In this document: positions 42,830-54,465 of the stretch, one piece after another | How positions within the stretch are numbered: the stretch's first letter is position 1 | How the letters are laid out: every line of letters starts with the position of its first letter | Assembly (NCBI RefSeq): GCF_001612765.1 | Contig: NZ_BDBB01000006.1 | Location: forward strand, 62,001 to 126,000 | DNA from: Nocardia arthritidis NBRC 100137 | GTDB lineage: Bacteria > Actinomycetota > Actinomycetes > Mycobacteriales > Mycobacteriaceae | Length of the DNA stretch: 64,000 bases | Direction of reading: 5' to 3' | Program-made: the position numbers and the translations under genes | Notes under the pieces: generated by a model | Told to the model about the DNA's origin: nothing | Databases searched by the model: none | The model's input: only the letters and a program-made list of their open reading frames with translations

Positions 42830-43891
42830 ATGACATCAACCGAAGCCTCCCCCACCATCGCCGTCTACGGCGCCACCGGACATACCGGCGGCTACCTGCT
42901 CGAGGAACTGCGCCGCCGCGATCTCGCCCCGATCCTGGTGGGCCGCGATGCCGATCGCATCCGTGCCGCCGCCGATGCGGTAAACCTGCCCGACACCGAT
43001 GTCCGGATGTCCGATCTGACCGACCACGCGGCCCTCGTGACCGCGTTCGCCGGAGCCGACGTGGTGATCAGCAGCCTGCCCGCCTACGTGGAGCACGGCT
43101 CGGCGGTGCTCGCCGCGGCGATCGACGCCGGCGCCCACTACACGGACATGTCCGGCGAGCAACTGTTCCTGAAGCGGGTCTTCGAAGAGTTCGGCCCGCG
43201 CGCGGCGGCGGCGGGCGTCACCGTGGTGTCCGGCATCACCGACAGCAATCTCCCTGGCGACCTGCTCGCTCACCTCACCACGCGCCGGGTCACCGGCCCG
43301 GCCGAGGTGGTGCTGAGCCACCTGAGCAACAGCGGCGGCAACGGTTCGAAAGGCAGCGCCAAGACGGTCTTCGCCAGCTTGGACTGGTTCCGCGGCGGCG
43401 GCTGGCACTACGCCGACGGCGAACTGCGCACCGGCGCTACCGCACGCCACGACAAAATGACCTTTCCCGGCCACACCGAGCCGACCGCGGTCGCGAAATT
43501 TCCCCAGCCTCCGGTCCTGACCATCCCCCGACACTCCGAGGTCTCCTATGTCGAGGGCGTCCTCGCCACCTCGATCCTCGACACGCTCAGCGGATTCACC
43601 GCCGAACTCATCGACGCGCTACCCGACGCGCCCAGCGCCGACCTGCGCTACGAGCTCGTCGTCGACGCGTTCGGCGCGGACGGACATCGCGTCCGGGGCG
43701 TGCTCAGCGGCGTCGACTCCTACCGCGATTCGGCGCTGATGGCGGTGGAGACAGCCGTCCGGCTGAGCGAGGGCGCCGCCGCACCGGGTGCGCTCGCGGC
43801 CGCCGAGGCGTTCGACGCGACCGATTTCCTCGACGCGCTAGCTCCTTTCGGCATCACCTGGCGTATCGAAGAGAACCGATCGCGACGGTGA
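42830..43891 (+). CDS. Saccharopine-dehydrogenase-like NAD(P)-binding oxidoreductase
   Basis: The 353-residue protein starts with a Rossmann fold (IAVYGATGHTGGYLLEELRRR) and continues with VVISSLPAYVEHG, HYTDMSGEQLFL and GVTVVSGITDSNLPGDL, as in saccharopine dehydrogenase-like and trans-acting enoyl reductase-like proteins. The substrate is unknown. The 96-bp divergent gap to the AraC gene is AT-rich. The ATG at 42830 is inferred from homology-like alignment of the Rossmann strand; the Shine-Dalgarno is weak. Confidence 0.85.
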   Translation: MTSTEASPTIAVYGATGHTGGYLLEELRRRDLAPILVGRDADRIRAAADAVNLPDTDVRMSDLTDHAALVTAFAGADVVISSLPAYVEHGSAVLAAAIDAGAHYTDMSGEQLFLKRVFEEFGPRAAAAGVTVVSGITDSNLPGDLLAHLTTRRVTGPAEVVLSHLSNSGGNGSKGSAKTVFASLDWFRGGGWHYADGELRTGATARHDKMTFPGHTEPTAVAKFPQPPVLTIPRHSEVSYVEGVLATSILDTLSGFTAELIDALPDAPSADLRYELVVDAFGADGHRVRGVLSGVDSYRDSALMAVETAVRLSEGAAAPGALAAAEAFDATDFLDALAPFGITWRIEENRSRR

Positions 43892-43908
43892 TCGGGCATA
43901 GTCGAACG

Positions 43909-44319
43909 ATGACCGACAACCGGCCGCCGCTCGCCGCCGCACTCGATCTCGCGCCGCACCCCGAGGGCGGCTGGTATCGCGAAACCTGGCGCAGCCCGGT
44001 GGAATTCACACCGGAGGGCTACCCGGGCGCGCGTGCCGCCGCCACGGCCATCCATTTCCTGCTGTTGCCCGGCGAGCAGTCGGCCCCGCACACCGTGCGC
44101 TCCGACGAGCTGTGGCTCTGGCACCGCGGCGGGCCGCTGGCGCTGGACATCGGCGGCGAGGTGGTGATCCTCGGCTCCGACCTGGAGCGTGGTCAGGCGC
44201 TCCAGGCCGTGGTGCCGGGTGGCGTCAGCCAGTCGGCGCGACCGGCCGGCGCGGAATACGTGCTGGTCAGCTGCATCGTCGCGCCGGGATTCGACTTCGC
44301 GGACTTCCGGCTGGACTGA
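43909..44319 (+). CDS. DUF985/cupin_5 protein
   Basis: The 136-residue cupin has the DUF985 signature: LAPHPEGGWYRETWRS, AATAIHFLLLPGEQSAPHTVRSDELWLWHRGGPL and LVSCIVAPGFDFADF. Members bind a metal in a small beta barrel and are of unknown function, perhaps nucleotide-sugar related. It lies 17 bp after the saccharopine-dehydrogenase-like gene, possibly co-transcribed. Confidence 0.92.
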   Translation: MTDNRPPLAAALDLAPHPEGGWYRETWRSPVEFTPEGYPGARAAATAIHFLLLPGEQSAPHTVRSDELWLWHRGGPLALDIGGEVVILGSDLERGQALQAVVPGGVSQSARPAGAEYVLVSCIVAPGFDFADFRLD

Positions 44320-44325
44320 GCGGGT

Positions 44326-45144
44326 TCAGCGCACCGGCACGGTGGCGAATTGAGCGAGTTCGTGCGGGTCGTGGGCACTGAACATCCGCACCCGGTCACC
44401 GTGGTCGGCGCGCAGCGTGCGCAACCGCTCCAGATTCTCCACCCGCGCTCGGCCCAGCGTGCCCGCGAGGATTTCGAAGACGCCGAGTCCGACCGGCGGG
44501 CGCGCCCTTCCCGCCGCCAGCTGCCGGTGGTGGAAATAGGCGTCACCGCAGTGCAGCAGCCACCCGTCGCTCTGCCGGACCGCGACGCCGCTGTGCCCGC
44601 GGGTGTGTCCGACCAGGGGAATCAACATGATGTCCTCGAGCACCGGGACGGCGGTGAAGCCGAACCAGGTGTCCGCGCCGGTTTCGTGGGCAAGCCAGCG
44701 CGGGCCGTGCTCCCACTGGCGCGGCTGGTAACGCAGTTTCTCCCCGAGGGTGGGACGCTGGATCGCCGCGTCGAGTTCGTCGGCGAAGACGTGCACCGTC
44801 GCGTCGGGGAAGTCGGACAGCCCGCCGGCGTGATCGATATCGAGATGGGTCAGCACGATGTGCCGGACATCCTCGCGCCGATAGCCGAGCCCGCGGATCT
44901 GGTGTAGCGCGGTGAGTTCCGGACGCAGCCGAGGGCGCAGCAATCGCGCGGTGCCTGCACCGAGCCGGCCGCGGTCGAGCACGTCGGCCATACCGAATCC
45001 GGTGTCCACCAGCACCAGCCCGTCATCGGATTCGATGAGCAGGCAATGGCCGACCAGCCCGCCGGTCAGCAGCCCACCGCTGCCCAGCAGCGCGCGCCCG
45101 CCGACCGGGCACATGGTCGCGCAGTCCAGATGCCGCACCAGCAT
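44326..45144 (-). CDS. Metallo-beta-lactamase-fold hydrolase (lactonase-like)
   Basis: The 272-residue MBL protein has the zinc motif THLDIDHAGG, preceded by LVDTGFGMAD, and later GHTRGHSG and LHCGDAYFH. The Hx(D)xDH layout with a lone D and late His is close to AHL-lactonase-type MBL enzymes. CATMCPVGG at the N-terminus is a family trait. The ATG at 45144 lies 10 bases from CAGGAGGG; a GTG one codon earlier is equally possible. It is convergent with DUF985. Quorum-signal or xenobiotic ester hydrolysis is possible but not shown. Confidence 0.87.
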   Translation of the reverse strand: MLVRHLDCATMCPVGGRALLGSGGLLTGGLVGHCLLIESDDGLVLVDTGFGMADVLDRGRLGAGTARLLRPRLRPELTALHQIRGLGYRREDVRHIVLTHLDIDHAGGLSDFPDATVHVFADELDAAIQRPTLGEKLRYQPRQWEHGPRWLAHETGADTWFGFTAVPVLEDIMLIPLVGHTRGHSGVAVRQSDGWLLHCGDAYFHHRQLAAGRARPPVGLGVFEILAGTLGRARVENLERLRTLRADHGDRVRMFSAHDPHELAQFATVPVR

Positions 45145-45313
45145 CACGGAAACTCCCTCCTGAGGCGCCGGATCGGACGCGGTCCGTTCCGGCACGAAGG
45201 TCCTTTTTGTTCCCGTCAACGTAGCCCGAGCACGACTCGTCCGCGACAGCACGGTCACCGCCGCGGCGATCGGCGGGCAACCGATCCGCGCCGACCGCCC
45301 CGCAATACCCCGC

Positions 45314-45646
45314 CTAGTCAGGGATTTCGAGCACGCCCTCGTCCACGGCCCAGGCGATGGTGCGCTCGAGGTTCGGGCACGAGTCGGGGCGGCCCGGCCC
45401 GTGACCGCTGGCACTGAGTTCGGCGAAAACCGGGCAGCGCTCGGCCGGATCGCCGGTCCACTGCACCGAGGTCTGGTGTGGGCTGCTCTTGCGCACCAGC
45501 ACCCGACTCTGGCAGGCCTGACACCGCAGCGGGGTCAGGCCCTCCTCCAGATAGCGCTGCTGGTCGACCACCGTTTGGGCGCGCACTTCGGCTCGCCGAG
45601 CGGGCTGGTCGGCGAAATCGGGAGCCTTCGCCCAGGTGGCCGACAT
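45314..45646 (-). CDS. Small KshA-linked protein (Rv3527-like position)
   Basis: The 110-residue protein has two Cys pairs (LRCQACQS and RCPVF, with DSCPN later) that could bind a metal. It has a TSVQWTGD core. It starts one base inside the kshA stop (TGATG), so the two are co-translated. M. tuberculosis has an uncharacterised gene (Rv3527) directly after kshA. I think this is its counterpart, but the match was judged from context and size only. Confidence 0.7.
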   Translation of the reverse strand: MSATWAKAPDFADQPARRAEVRAQTVVDQQRYLEEGLTPLRCQACQSRVLVRKSSPHQTSVQWTGDPAERCPVFAELSASGHGPGRPDSCPNLERTIAWAVDEGVLEIPD

Positions 45647-46845
45647 CAGACGCTTGCCTCGGCTTCCTCGGACTCGCGCTTGCGCCGCAGGTTCTCGGCG
45701 ACCTCGGCCTCCCACGCCTCGTTCGCCTTGGTGGTGTCCACCTCGAACTCGAAACGCTGGGTCATCTTCTCGGTGACGTCGGCCAGGTCGACGTAGAACT
45801 GGTCGTACCAGCGACGCAGCTGGTACACCGGCCCGTCCTCCTCGCACAGCAGCGGATTCTCGACCTTGGACTTGTGCTTCCAGATCTCGACGTCCTGTAG
45901 GAAGCCGACGCTGATGCCCTCGGTCATCTTCTCCGCCAGCTTGGTCGCCATCTCGCCCTCGACGCCCTTGGGCTTCTCCAGCGTGATGCCCCATTGCAGG
46001 ACGAAGGAGTCCTGGGTGACCGGGTAGTGGCAGTTGATCAGGACGCTTTTGACCTCGTAACCGCTGTAGATGTTGATCAGCGGGTTGATCATGTACGAGG
46101 GTCCGAAGTAGGAAGCCTCGGACTTGAGCAGCGTGTCGCCTCCGTACTTGGAGGCCATGCCGATGTCGGGCCTGCCTTTGGTCTCCAGGAACTGGGTGGC
46201 GATGTGCCCCTCGAAGACGTTCTTGAAGTACGTCGGGAAGGCGAAATGGATGTAGAAGAAGTGGGCCATGTCGACCACGTTGTCGATGATCTCGCGGCAG
46301 TTGGCGCCCTCGATCAGCATCGAGTTCCAGGTCCAGTCGGTCCACCCGCTGTCGAGCTGCTCGGTGGGGTTGCCGTCCGCGTCGGTGTAAGGCCCCTCGA
46401 TGTGCGGAATGGTGATCTCCGGCGGCGGCTGGCTGCCCTCGTGGTCGTGCCAGACGAACAGCTGGCCGTTGCGCTCCAGCGTCGTCCACTTCCTGGTGCG
46501 CGCCAACGGCGGCACCCGGCGCGCGTACGGAATCGCGGTGCACTTGCCGTTGGTGCCCGACCAGCGCCAGTCGTGGAACGGACAGGCGATGTCGTCGCCC
46601 TTGACCTCGCCCATGCTCAGGTCGCCGCCCATGTGCCTGCAGTAGGCGTCGAGCACCCGCAGTTCACCGTTGCTGTCGGCCCAGACGACGAGCTTGGTGC
46701 CGAAGACGTTCACCGCGTGCGGCTTGCCGTCCCGGTACGTCTTGGCCAGACCCAGGCAATGCCATCCCCGCGCATACCGGGTCGGTGCGGTGCCGACATC
46801 CAGCTCCCGGACCTTCGCACCGCTCCCCTGTGGGGTAACTGCCAT
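45646..46845 (-). CDS. kshA: KshA, oxygenase subunit of 3-ketosteroid 9alpha-hydroxylase
   Basis: The 399-residue Rieske oxygenase matches Rv3526/KshA. The [2Fe-2S] ligands C69-x-H71 (YCRHMGGD) and C88-x2-H91 (CPFHDWRW) are present. The mononuclear iron site lies in DNVVDMAHFFYIHF. KshA hydroxylates C9 of 1,4-androstadienedione or its CoA-side-chain forms, which with KstD triggers ring B opening. It needs the reductase KshB, which is not in this window. The ATG follows AGGAGGAA. It is divergent from hsaA with an exact KstR site in between. Confidence 0.95.
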   Translation of the reverse strand: MAVTPQGSGAKVRELDVGTAPTRYARGWHCLGLAKTYRDGKPHAVNVFGTKLVVWADSNGELRVLDAYCRHMGGDLSMGEVKGDDIACPFHDWRWSGTNGKCTAIPYARRVPPLARTRKWTTLERNGQLFVWHDHEGSQPPPEITIPHIEGPYTDADGNPTEQLDSGWTDWTWNSMLIEGANCREIIDNVVDMAHFFYIHFAFPTYFKNVFEGHIATQFLETKGRPDIGMASKYGGDTLLKSEASYFGPSYMINPLINIYSGYEVKSVLINCHYPVTQDSFVLQWGITLEKPKGVEGEMATKLAEKMTEGISVGFLQDVEIWKHKSKVENPLLCEEDGPVYQLRRWYDQFYVDLADVTEKMTQRFEFEVDTTKANEAWEAEVAENLRRKRESEEAEASV

Positions 46846-46868
46846 CGCGATTCCTCCTCCTTCTGTAC

Positions 46869-46882
46869 TAGAACACGTTACA
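46869..46882. promoter_or_regulatory. KstR operator upstream of kshA (exact)
   Basis: TAGAACACGTTACA fits TnnAACnnGTTnnA at all fixed bases and lies 24 bp from the kshA ATG. Confidence 0.88.
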
Positions 46883-46971
46883 AAACTGGCGCCCTTGACG
46901 CCAGCGATTCACCTCACTTCCTGCATGAGCGCATGTCCGGGCGGGGGTGAACACGGGTTCTCGACAGAAAT

Positions 46972-46985
46972 AGGAACCTGTTCTA
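46972..46985. promoter_or_regulatory. KstR-like operator upstream of hsaA
   Basis: AGGAACCTGTTCTA matches the KstR motif except the first base. It lies 59 bp from the hsaA ATG, and gives hsaA its own site. Confidence 0.7.
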
Positions 46986-47043
46986 GTCTCAGAGGCAAAT
47001 GAGATTTCGGACATCAACCGACCAGGCAGGAGCAGGTCCCGAG

Positions 47044-50000
<2,957 letters not shown>

Positions 50001-50020
50001 CCGAGAGGGCGAGCGAAACG

Positions 50021-50593
50021 ATGACCGCGGACGGATCCGGGATCGATCCACGGCAGTTCCGGAATGTGCTGGGGCAGTTCTGCACCGGGATCACCGTGAT
50101 CACCACCTTCGACGATGACGGGGTGCCGGTCGGCTTCGCCTGCCAATCGTTCGCCGCCCTTTCCCTCGAACCGCCCCTGGTGCTGTTCTGCCCCACCAAA
50201 GCGTCCCGGTCCTGGGCGGCGATCGAGAAGACCGGGCGTTTCTGCGTGAACGTCCTCGCCGAACAGCAGCGCGAGCTGTGCGCGCGCTTCGGCTCCCGCG
50301 AACCCGACAAGTTCGCCGGCGCGGCGTGGCACAGCTCCGAGCTGGAAGTTCCAGTTCTGGACGAGGCGCTGGCCGCCATCCAGTGCACAGTCGACAGCGT
50401 GGTCGATGGCGGCGACCACTACATCGTGATCGGCCGGGTCCAGGCCCTCACCGAAACGACCACCACCGGCCGCCCCTTGCTGTTCTACCGGGGGCAGTAC
50501 ACGGCTATCGAACCCGAGAAAACCACCCCGGCCCCATGGCGCGCGGACCTGGAGCACTTCCTCACGACGACCACCCTGGACACCTGGTTGTAG
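50021..50593 (+). CDS. hsaB: HsaB, flavin reductase of 3-HSA hydroxylase
   Basis: The 190-residue flavin reductase matches Rv3567c/HsaB: GIDPRQFRNVLGQFCTGITVIT, FACQSFAALSLEPPLVLFCP, GGDHYIVIGRV and the C-terminal TTTLDTWL. It supplies reduced flavin to HsaA. I chose the ATG at 50021 because it matches the mycobacterial N-terminus. A GTG at 49997 overlapping the hsaC stop (GTGA) is an alternative start. Confidence 0.93.
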   Translation: MTADGSGIDPRQFRNVLGQFCTGITVITTFDDDGVPVGFACQSFAALSLEPPLVLFCPTKASRSWAAIEKTGRFCVNVLAEQQRELCARFGSREPDKFAGAAWHSSELEVPVLDEALAAIQCTVDSVVDGGDHYIVIGRVQALTETTTTGRPLLFYRGQYTAIEPEKTTPAPWRADLEHFLTTTTLDTWL

Positions 50594-50612
50594 TGCCCTG
50601 ACGAGGGGGGGC

Positions 50613-50631
50613 TGTAGCCCCCAATGCTACA
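50613..50631. promoter_or_regulatory. Inverted repeat, candidate operator of the antitoxin
   Basis: TGTAGC and GCTACA (6-bp arms, 7-bp spacer) lie 19 bp upstream of the antitoxin ATG, followed by another GGCTACA. Phd/YefM antitoxins usually bind such repeats in their own promoter. Confidence 0.5.
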
Positions 50632-50649
50632 GCGGGCTACACTCGGATC

Positions 50650-50925
50650 ATGAAGGTGATCACGCAGCGGGAGTTCCGCAACAACTCAGCGGCGGTCATG
50701 AACGCGGTCGAGGCCGGGGAAACGTTCCGCGTAACCCGCAACGGAGTCGAGGTCGCCGAGGTCCGACCTGTTGGCCGCAAGCGCCGCCGTACCGCCGAAG
50801 AACTCGTTGAACGGCATCGCAAGCTTCCACATGTCGACTACGCCCGCATGCGGCAAGAGGCGGACGAGTTCTTCGGAACGGAGGATCGAGTCGGCGACGA
50901 CGACGCTTGGGGATCCCGCGCATGA
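50650..50925 (+). CDS. Phd/YefM-type antitoxin
   Basis: The 91-residue protein has the Phd/YefM N-terminal DNA-binding fold ([36 protein letters not shown] start) and an acidic C-terminal tail that would neutralise the toxin. It overlaps the PIN toxin gene by 4 bp (ATGA). A weak purine-rich site (CACTCGGATC) precedes the ATG, possibly leaderless. Confidence 0.92.
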   Translation: MKVITQREFRNNSAAVMNAVEAGETFRVTRNGVEVAEVRPVGRKRRRTAEELVERHRKLPHVDYARMRQEADEFFGTEDRVGDDDAWGSRA

Positions 50926-51326
50926 CCGAGCGACACGCGTCGGGCGTATTGGACACCTGCACTTACATCGACCTGTACGTGCTCGATCCCGCGTCTTTGC
51001 CAGAAATACCCGAGATCACGGCGATCACAATGGCCGAATTGCACCAAGGGGTTGCCATGGCGAAAGACACCGCCACACGGGCCGCACGATCTGAGCAACT
51101 GGGCGCTGCCATCGTGGATTTCGATCCACTGCCGTTCGACGAGGACGCCGCGACACGCTATGGCACGCTGGTAGCGCTCACCTTGGCCGCGAAGCGCGAC
51201 CCGCGGCCCCGCCGGATGGATTTGCTCATCGCGGCAATCGCGTCAGCGCGCGGGTTACCGCTGTATACCCGCAACAGCGCAGATTTCCGCGGGCTGGAAA
51301 GCATGCTCGAGATCGTCGCGGTCTAG
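50922..51326 (+). CDS. vapC: PIN-domain (VapC-type) ribonuclease toxin
   Basis: The 134-residue PIN protein has the acidic residues of the family: Asp in VLDTCTYID, Glu in TMAELHQG, Asp in [11 protein letters not shown] and Asp in RNSADFRGL. VapC toxins cleave specific tRNAs or rRNA. It is co-translated with the Phd-type antitoxin. The pair sits between hsaB and a 3-hydroxyacyl-CoA dehydrogenase gene and may stabilise the island. Confidence 0.92.
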   Translation: MTERHASGVLDTCTYIDLYVLDPASLPEIPEITAITMAELHQGVAMAKDTATRAARSEQLGAAIVDFDPLPFDEDAATRYGTLVALTLAAKRDPRPRRMDLLIAAIASARGLPLYTRNSADFRGLESMLEIVAV

Positions 51327-51357
51327 CGCATAAGGCGGTGCATGTCGCCCTCGCCAG

Positions 51358-52215
51358 TCAGTACTTGTAGAAGCCCTCGCCGGTGGCGATGCCGAGCTTG
51401 CCCTTATCGATGTAGTTCTCCTTCAACCACTGGGCCAGCCGCTGAGAGTCCTCGTCCTCGTTGTTGACCAGGATGTTGTAAGGCGTGGTCAGACCGATGA
51501 TGTCGAGGATGCGGAACGGCCCCGCCGGTGCGCCGGTGCCGATCTGCCAAGTCTTGTCCACCGCTTCGGGATCGGCATAGCCGCCCGCCGCCAGGCTCAT
51601 GCCCGCGTTGAGCAGCGGCACCAGCAGCGAGTTGAGGACGTAACCGGCCTTCTCCTTGTGGATTTCGATCGGCACCATGCCGATCTTCGAGGCGAAGTCG
51701 ACCACGGCTTGGTACACCTTCGGGTCGGTGTCGGTCGTGCCCATGATTTCGGCCGTGTTGAAGTGCCACACCTGATTCGCGAAGTGCAGCGCGAGGAACC
51801 GGTCCGGGCGTCCGGTGAAGTCTTTCATGGCGCTGGGCAGCAATGTGGAGGAGTTGGTGGCGAAGATGGTGCGCTCCGGCGCGACCCGGCCGAGCTCCTC
51901 ATACGTCTGCTGCTTGATGCTCAGCACCTCGGGAATGGCCTCGATGACCAGGTCCGCATCCTGCACCGCCCGAGCCAGATCGGAACTCAGCGTGATGTCC
52001 CCCGCCGACTGCTCCGCCTTGCCGTCCCCGCCGCCGGGTACCTGCTCGCGGTAGAGCGCCGCGAGCTTGTCGAGTCGCTCCCTGGCCGCTGCCAGCGCCT
52101 TGTCGTCGATGTCGTATGCCGTCACCTCGAAACCGCGGAAGGCGGTCTGAAAGGCGATCTGGGAGCCCAGTACCCCGGTGCCGAGCACGGTCACCTTGCG
52201 AATATCGATGGTCAT
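51358..52215 (-). CDS. 3-hydroxyacyl-CoA dehydrogenase (FadB2/HbdA type)
   Basis: The 285-residue protein has an NAD-binding TVLGTGVLGSQIAFQTAFRG and the HCDH signatures ATNSSTLLPS, ALHFANQVWHFNTAEIM and KAGYVLNSLLVPLLNAG. It is the size of stand-alone 3-hydroxybutyryl-CoA dehydrogenases. It may serve steroid-derived or ordinary beta-oxidation. No KstR or KstR2 site is visible upstream. Confidence 0.9.
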   Translation of the reverse strand: MTIDIRKVTVLGTGVLGSQIAFQTAFRGFEVTAYDIDDKALAAARERLDKLAALYREQVPGGGDGKAEQSAGDITLSSDLARAVQDADLVIEAIPEVLSIKQQTYEELGRVAPERTIFATNSSTLLPSAMKDFTGRPDRFLALHFANQVWHFNTAEIMGTTDTDPKVYQAVVDFASKIGMVPIEIHKEKAGYVLNSLLVPLLNAGMSLAAGGYADPEAVDKTWQIGTGAPAGPFRILDIIGLTTPYNILVNNEDEDSQRLAQWLKENYIDKGKLGIATGEGFYKY

Positions 52216-52451
52216 TCGTTTCTCCTCTCGACTGTCGCGAAGAAGCCCGCGACGATCTGGGCAACCTCACGATCACCGCCACCACAGGTTCAACGTACCG
52301 GCGGTGATCTCGGCGTGATCGGAGACTTGCTGCGGCGCGACGCCTTCGCAACCGTTCACCCCGGCCTGGTTATGGGAGAAGTGCTCAATTGATGAGCACT
52401 TTGGGTTGGAGGATGAGGTACGAAGACAGCACCGCATCTCGGGAGATAGCC

Positions 52452-53015
52452 ATGGGTCGGATCGATGGAACAGAAATCCTCACTTGTGCCGACGTCGCAC
52501 AGTGGGAGGGGTGGCTCGCAGCCAATCACGACGAGGCCGCCGACGTCTGGCTGAAGATCGCCAAGAAAGGGGCGGCCGGGAGGACGATCAGCAACGGCGA
52601 GGCGCTCGACGGCGCGCTGTGCTTCGGCTGGATCGATAGTCACCGCCGCGGCTTCGACGCCGACCACTACCTTCAGCGATACTCGCCGCGGCGTTCCAAG
52701 AGTCCTTGGTCGCAAGTCAACGTCGCCAAAGCCGAAGCGCTGATCACCGCCGGACGCATGCGGTCACCCGGGTTGGCCGCCATCGCCGCCGCCCGGTCCG
52801 ATGGCCGCTGGCAGGCCGCCTACGCGCCCCAGCGCACCGCCACCTGCCCCGGCGATCTGACCGCAGCTCTCATCGAAAACACCCGCGCGCGCGCCTGTTT
52901 CGACCAGCTCGACCGCACTGCTCGGTACGCGGTGTTCCTGCGGCTGATGAAGGCGCGGACGTCCGCCGAGCGCGCCGCCCGGCTGCGCCGGATCCTCACG
53001 GAGTTGAGCGGATAA
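52452..53015 (+). CDS. YdeI/OmpD-associated-like protein
   Basis: The 187-residue protein has the YdeI pattern: WEGWLAANHDEAADVWLKIAKK, NGEALDGALCFGWIDS, YSPRRSKSPWSQVNVAKAE and a C-terminal helix pair ending SAERAARLRRILTEL. Function is poorly known (stress-related in Bacillus and enterics). I chose the ATG at 52452 because GGGAGATAG precedes it; in-frame ATGs 60 bp upstream add an unrelated stretch. Confidence 0.87.
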   Translation: MGRIDGTEILTCADVAQWEGWLAANHDEAADVWLKIAKKGAAGRTISNGEALDGALCFGWIDSHRRGFDADHYLQRYSPRRSKSPWSQVNVAKAEALITAGRMRSPGLAAIAAARSDGRWQAAYAPQRTATCPGDLTAALIENTRARACFDQLDRTARYAVFLRLMKARTSAERAARLRRILTELSG

Positions 53016-53064
53016 CCGCACTCGCCGCGACGCGCGGGCCACACTGCGTTCCGCGCTCCCGCCG

Positions 53065-53385
53065 TTGCCGTACGCGCGGGGTTGTGCACAGCCGTCCACA
53101 ACCGCGGATGTGAGCAACGTCGGCTCCTGCGCATCGGCGAACTCGAGAAAGTGGGGCGGCATCGAGCGCGCCCGCTTTCTCGAGTACGTCACCGAGGGCC
53201 CGACGGGAGCACCGACGACGGCGACCGGGGTGCTCGCGACACCGGACGGGCCCGCACCGGTGGACGGCTGGCCCATTGTCGCCTGGGAACACGGGACCAG
53301 CGGCCTCGGCCCGGCTTGCGGGATCAGCACGAATCCGCGATACGACGCGCCCAGCGCACCAGACACCACGGGCCGCGAACGGTAA
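53065..53385 (+). pseudogene. N-terminal fragment of a secretory lipase-like hydrolase
   Basis: The frame contains the LIP-type lipase beginning: RARFLEYVTEGPTGAPTTATGV-like strand, GPAPVDGWPIVAWEHGTSGLGPAC with the HG oxyanion element, and ISTNPRYD. It stops after about 105 codons, before the GxSxG nucleophile. No signal peptide is left. It is a truncated gene next to the hsaF terminator. Confidence 0.65.
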
Positions 53386-53400
53386 TTCCGTTCGCGGCCC
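53370..53400. terminator. Terminator hairpin after hsaF
   Basis: A perfect 13-bp stem (GGGCCGCGAACGG with CCGTTCGCGGCCC) and 5-nt loop TAATT, 16 bp beyond the hsaF stop. Confidence 0.85.
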
Positions 53401-53415
53401 GGGTCGTCCGACAGG

Positions 53416-54453
53416 TCAGGCGGTGACGGTCGCCTTCTCTCGCTGCAATTCCAGCGCGATGTCGATGAGCTGATCCTCCTGGCCGCCGACGAGCTTGCGC
53501 TTGCCCGCGCGCACGAGCATTTCGGCGGCCGAGACGCCGTAGCGCTCGGCTTGGCGCTCGGCGTGCTTGAGGAAGCTGGAGTAGACGCCCGCGTAGCCCA
53601 TCATCAGGGCCTGGCGGTCGAGCAGGCACTCCTGGGGCATCGCCGGGCGGACGACGTCTTCGGCGGCGTCGGCTATGGCGAAGAAATCGATGCCGGTCTT
53701 GACGCCCAGCTTGTCGCACACCCCGACCAGCGCCTCGACCGGCGTGTTGCCCGCACCCGCGCCGAAACGCCGGGCGCTGCCGTCGATCTGGGTGGCGCCC
53801 GCGCGAATGGCGTAGACCGAGTTGGCGACGGCGAGATCGAGGTTCTCGTGGCCGTGGAAGCCGACCTGGGCGTCATCACCGAGTTCGGCGACCACCGCCG
53901 CGACCCGGTCCGAAACCTGTTCCAGCACAAGAGCCCCGGCGGAATCGACGATATAGACGCACTGGCATCCGGCGTCGGCCATGATGCGTGCCTGCTTGGC
54001 CAGCACCTCCGGCGGCTGGGTGTGCGACATCATCAGGAACCCGACGGTCTCCAGCCCGAGTTCGCGCGCCAGGCCGAAGTGCTGGATCGACACATCGGCC
54101 TCGGTGCAGTGGGTGGCGATGCGGCAGATGGACGCGCCGTTGTCTTGGGAGATCTTGATGTCTTCCTTCACCCCGACGCCGGGCAGCATCAGCACGGCGA
54201 TCTTCGCCCGCTTCGCCGTCTCGGCCGCGATGGTGACCAGTTCCTGCTCCGGCGTCTTGGAGAAGCCGTAGTTGAACGACGAGCCGCCGAGGCCGTCGCC
54301 GTGCGTCACCTCGATGACCGGGACGCCCGCGCCGTCGAGCGCGGCCACGATGTCGCGGACCTCGGTAGCGGTGAACTGGTGGCGCTTGTGGTGGGATCCG
54401 TCGCGCAGCGAGGTGTCGGTGACGCGGATGTCGAGTTCTGCTGAGTAGGCCAT
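53416..54453 (-). CDS. hsaF: HsaF, 4-hydroxy-2-oxohexanoate aldolase
   Basis: The 345-residue HMGL-like aldolase matches Rv3534c/Hsa[18 protein letters not shown] at the N-terminus (metal Asp and catalytic His), [21 protein letters not shown] and [15 protein letters not shown] with the HxH metal ligands. It cleaves the side product from ring A (HHD-derived) to pyruvate and propanal and hands the aldehyde to HsaG. It is last of the flavoprotein-hsaE-hsaG-hsaF operon. Confidence 0.95.
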   Translation of the reverse strand: MAYSAELDIRVTDTSLRDGSHHKRHQFTATEVRDIVAALDGAGVPVIEVTHGDGLGGSSFNYGFSKTPEQELVTIAAETAKRAKIAVLMLPGVGVKEDIKISQDNGASICRIATHCTEADVSIQHFGLARELGLETVGFLMMSHTQPPEVLAKQARIMADAGCQCVYIVDSAGALVLEQVSDRVAAVVAELGDDAQVGFHGHENLDLAVANSVYAIRAGATQIDGSARRFGAGAGNTPVEALVGVCDKLGVKTGIDFFAIADAAEDVVRPAMPQECLLDRQALMMGYAGVYSSFLKHAERQAERYGVSAAEMLVRAGKRKLVGGQEDQLIDIALELQREKATVTA

Positions 54454-54465
54454 GTCGAAAGCTCC

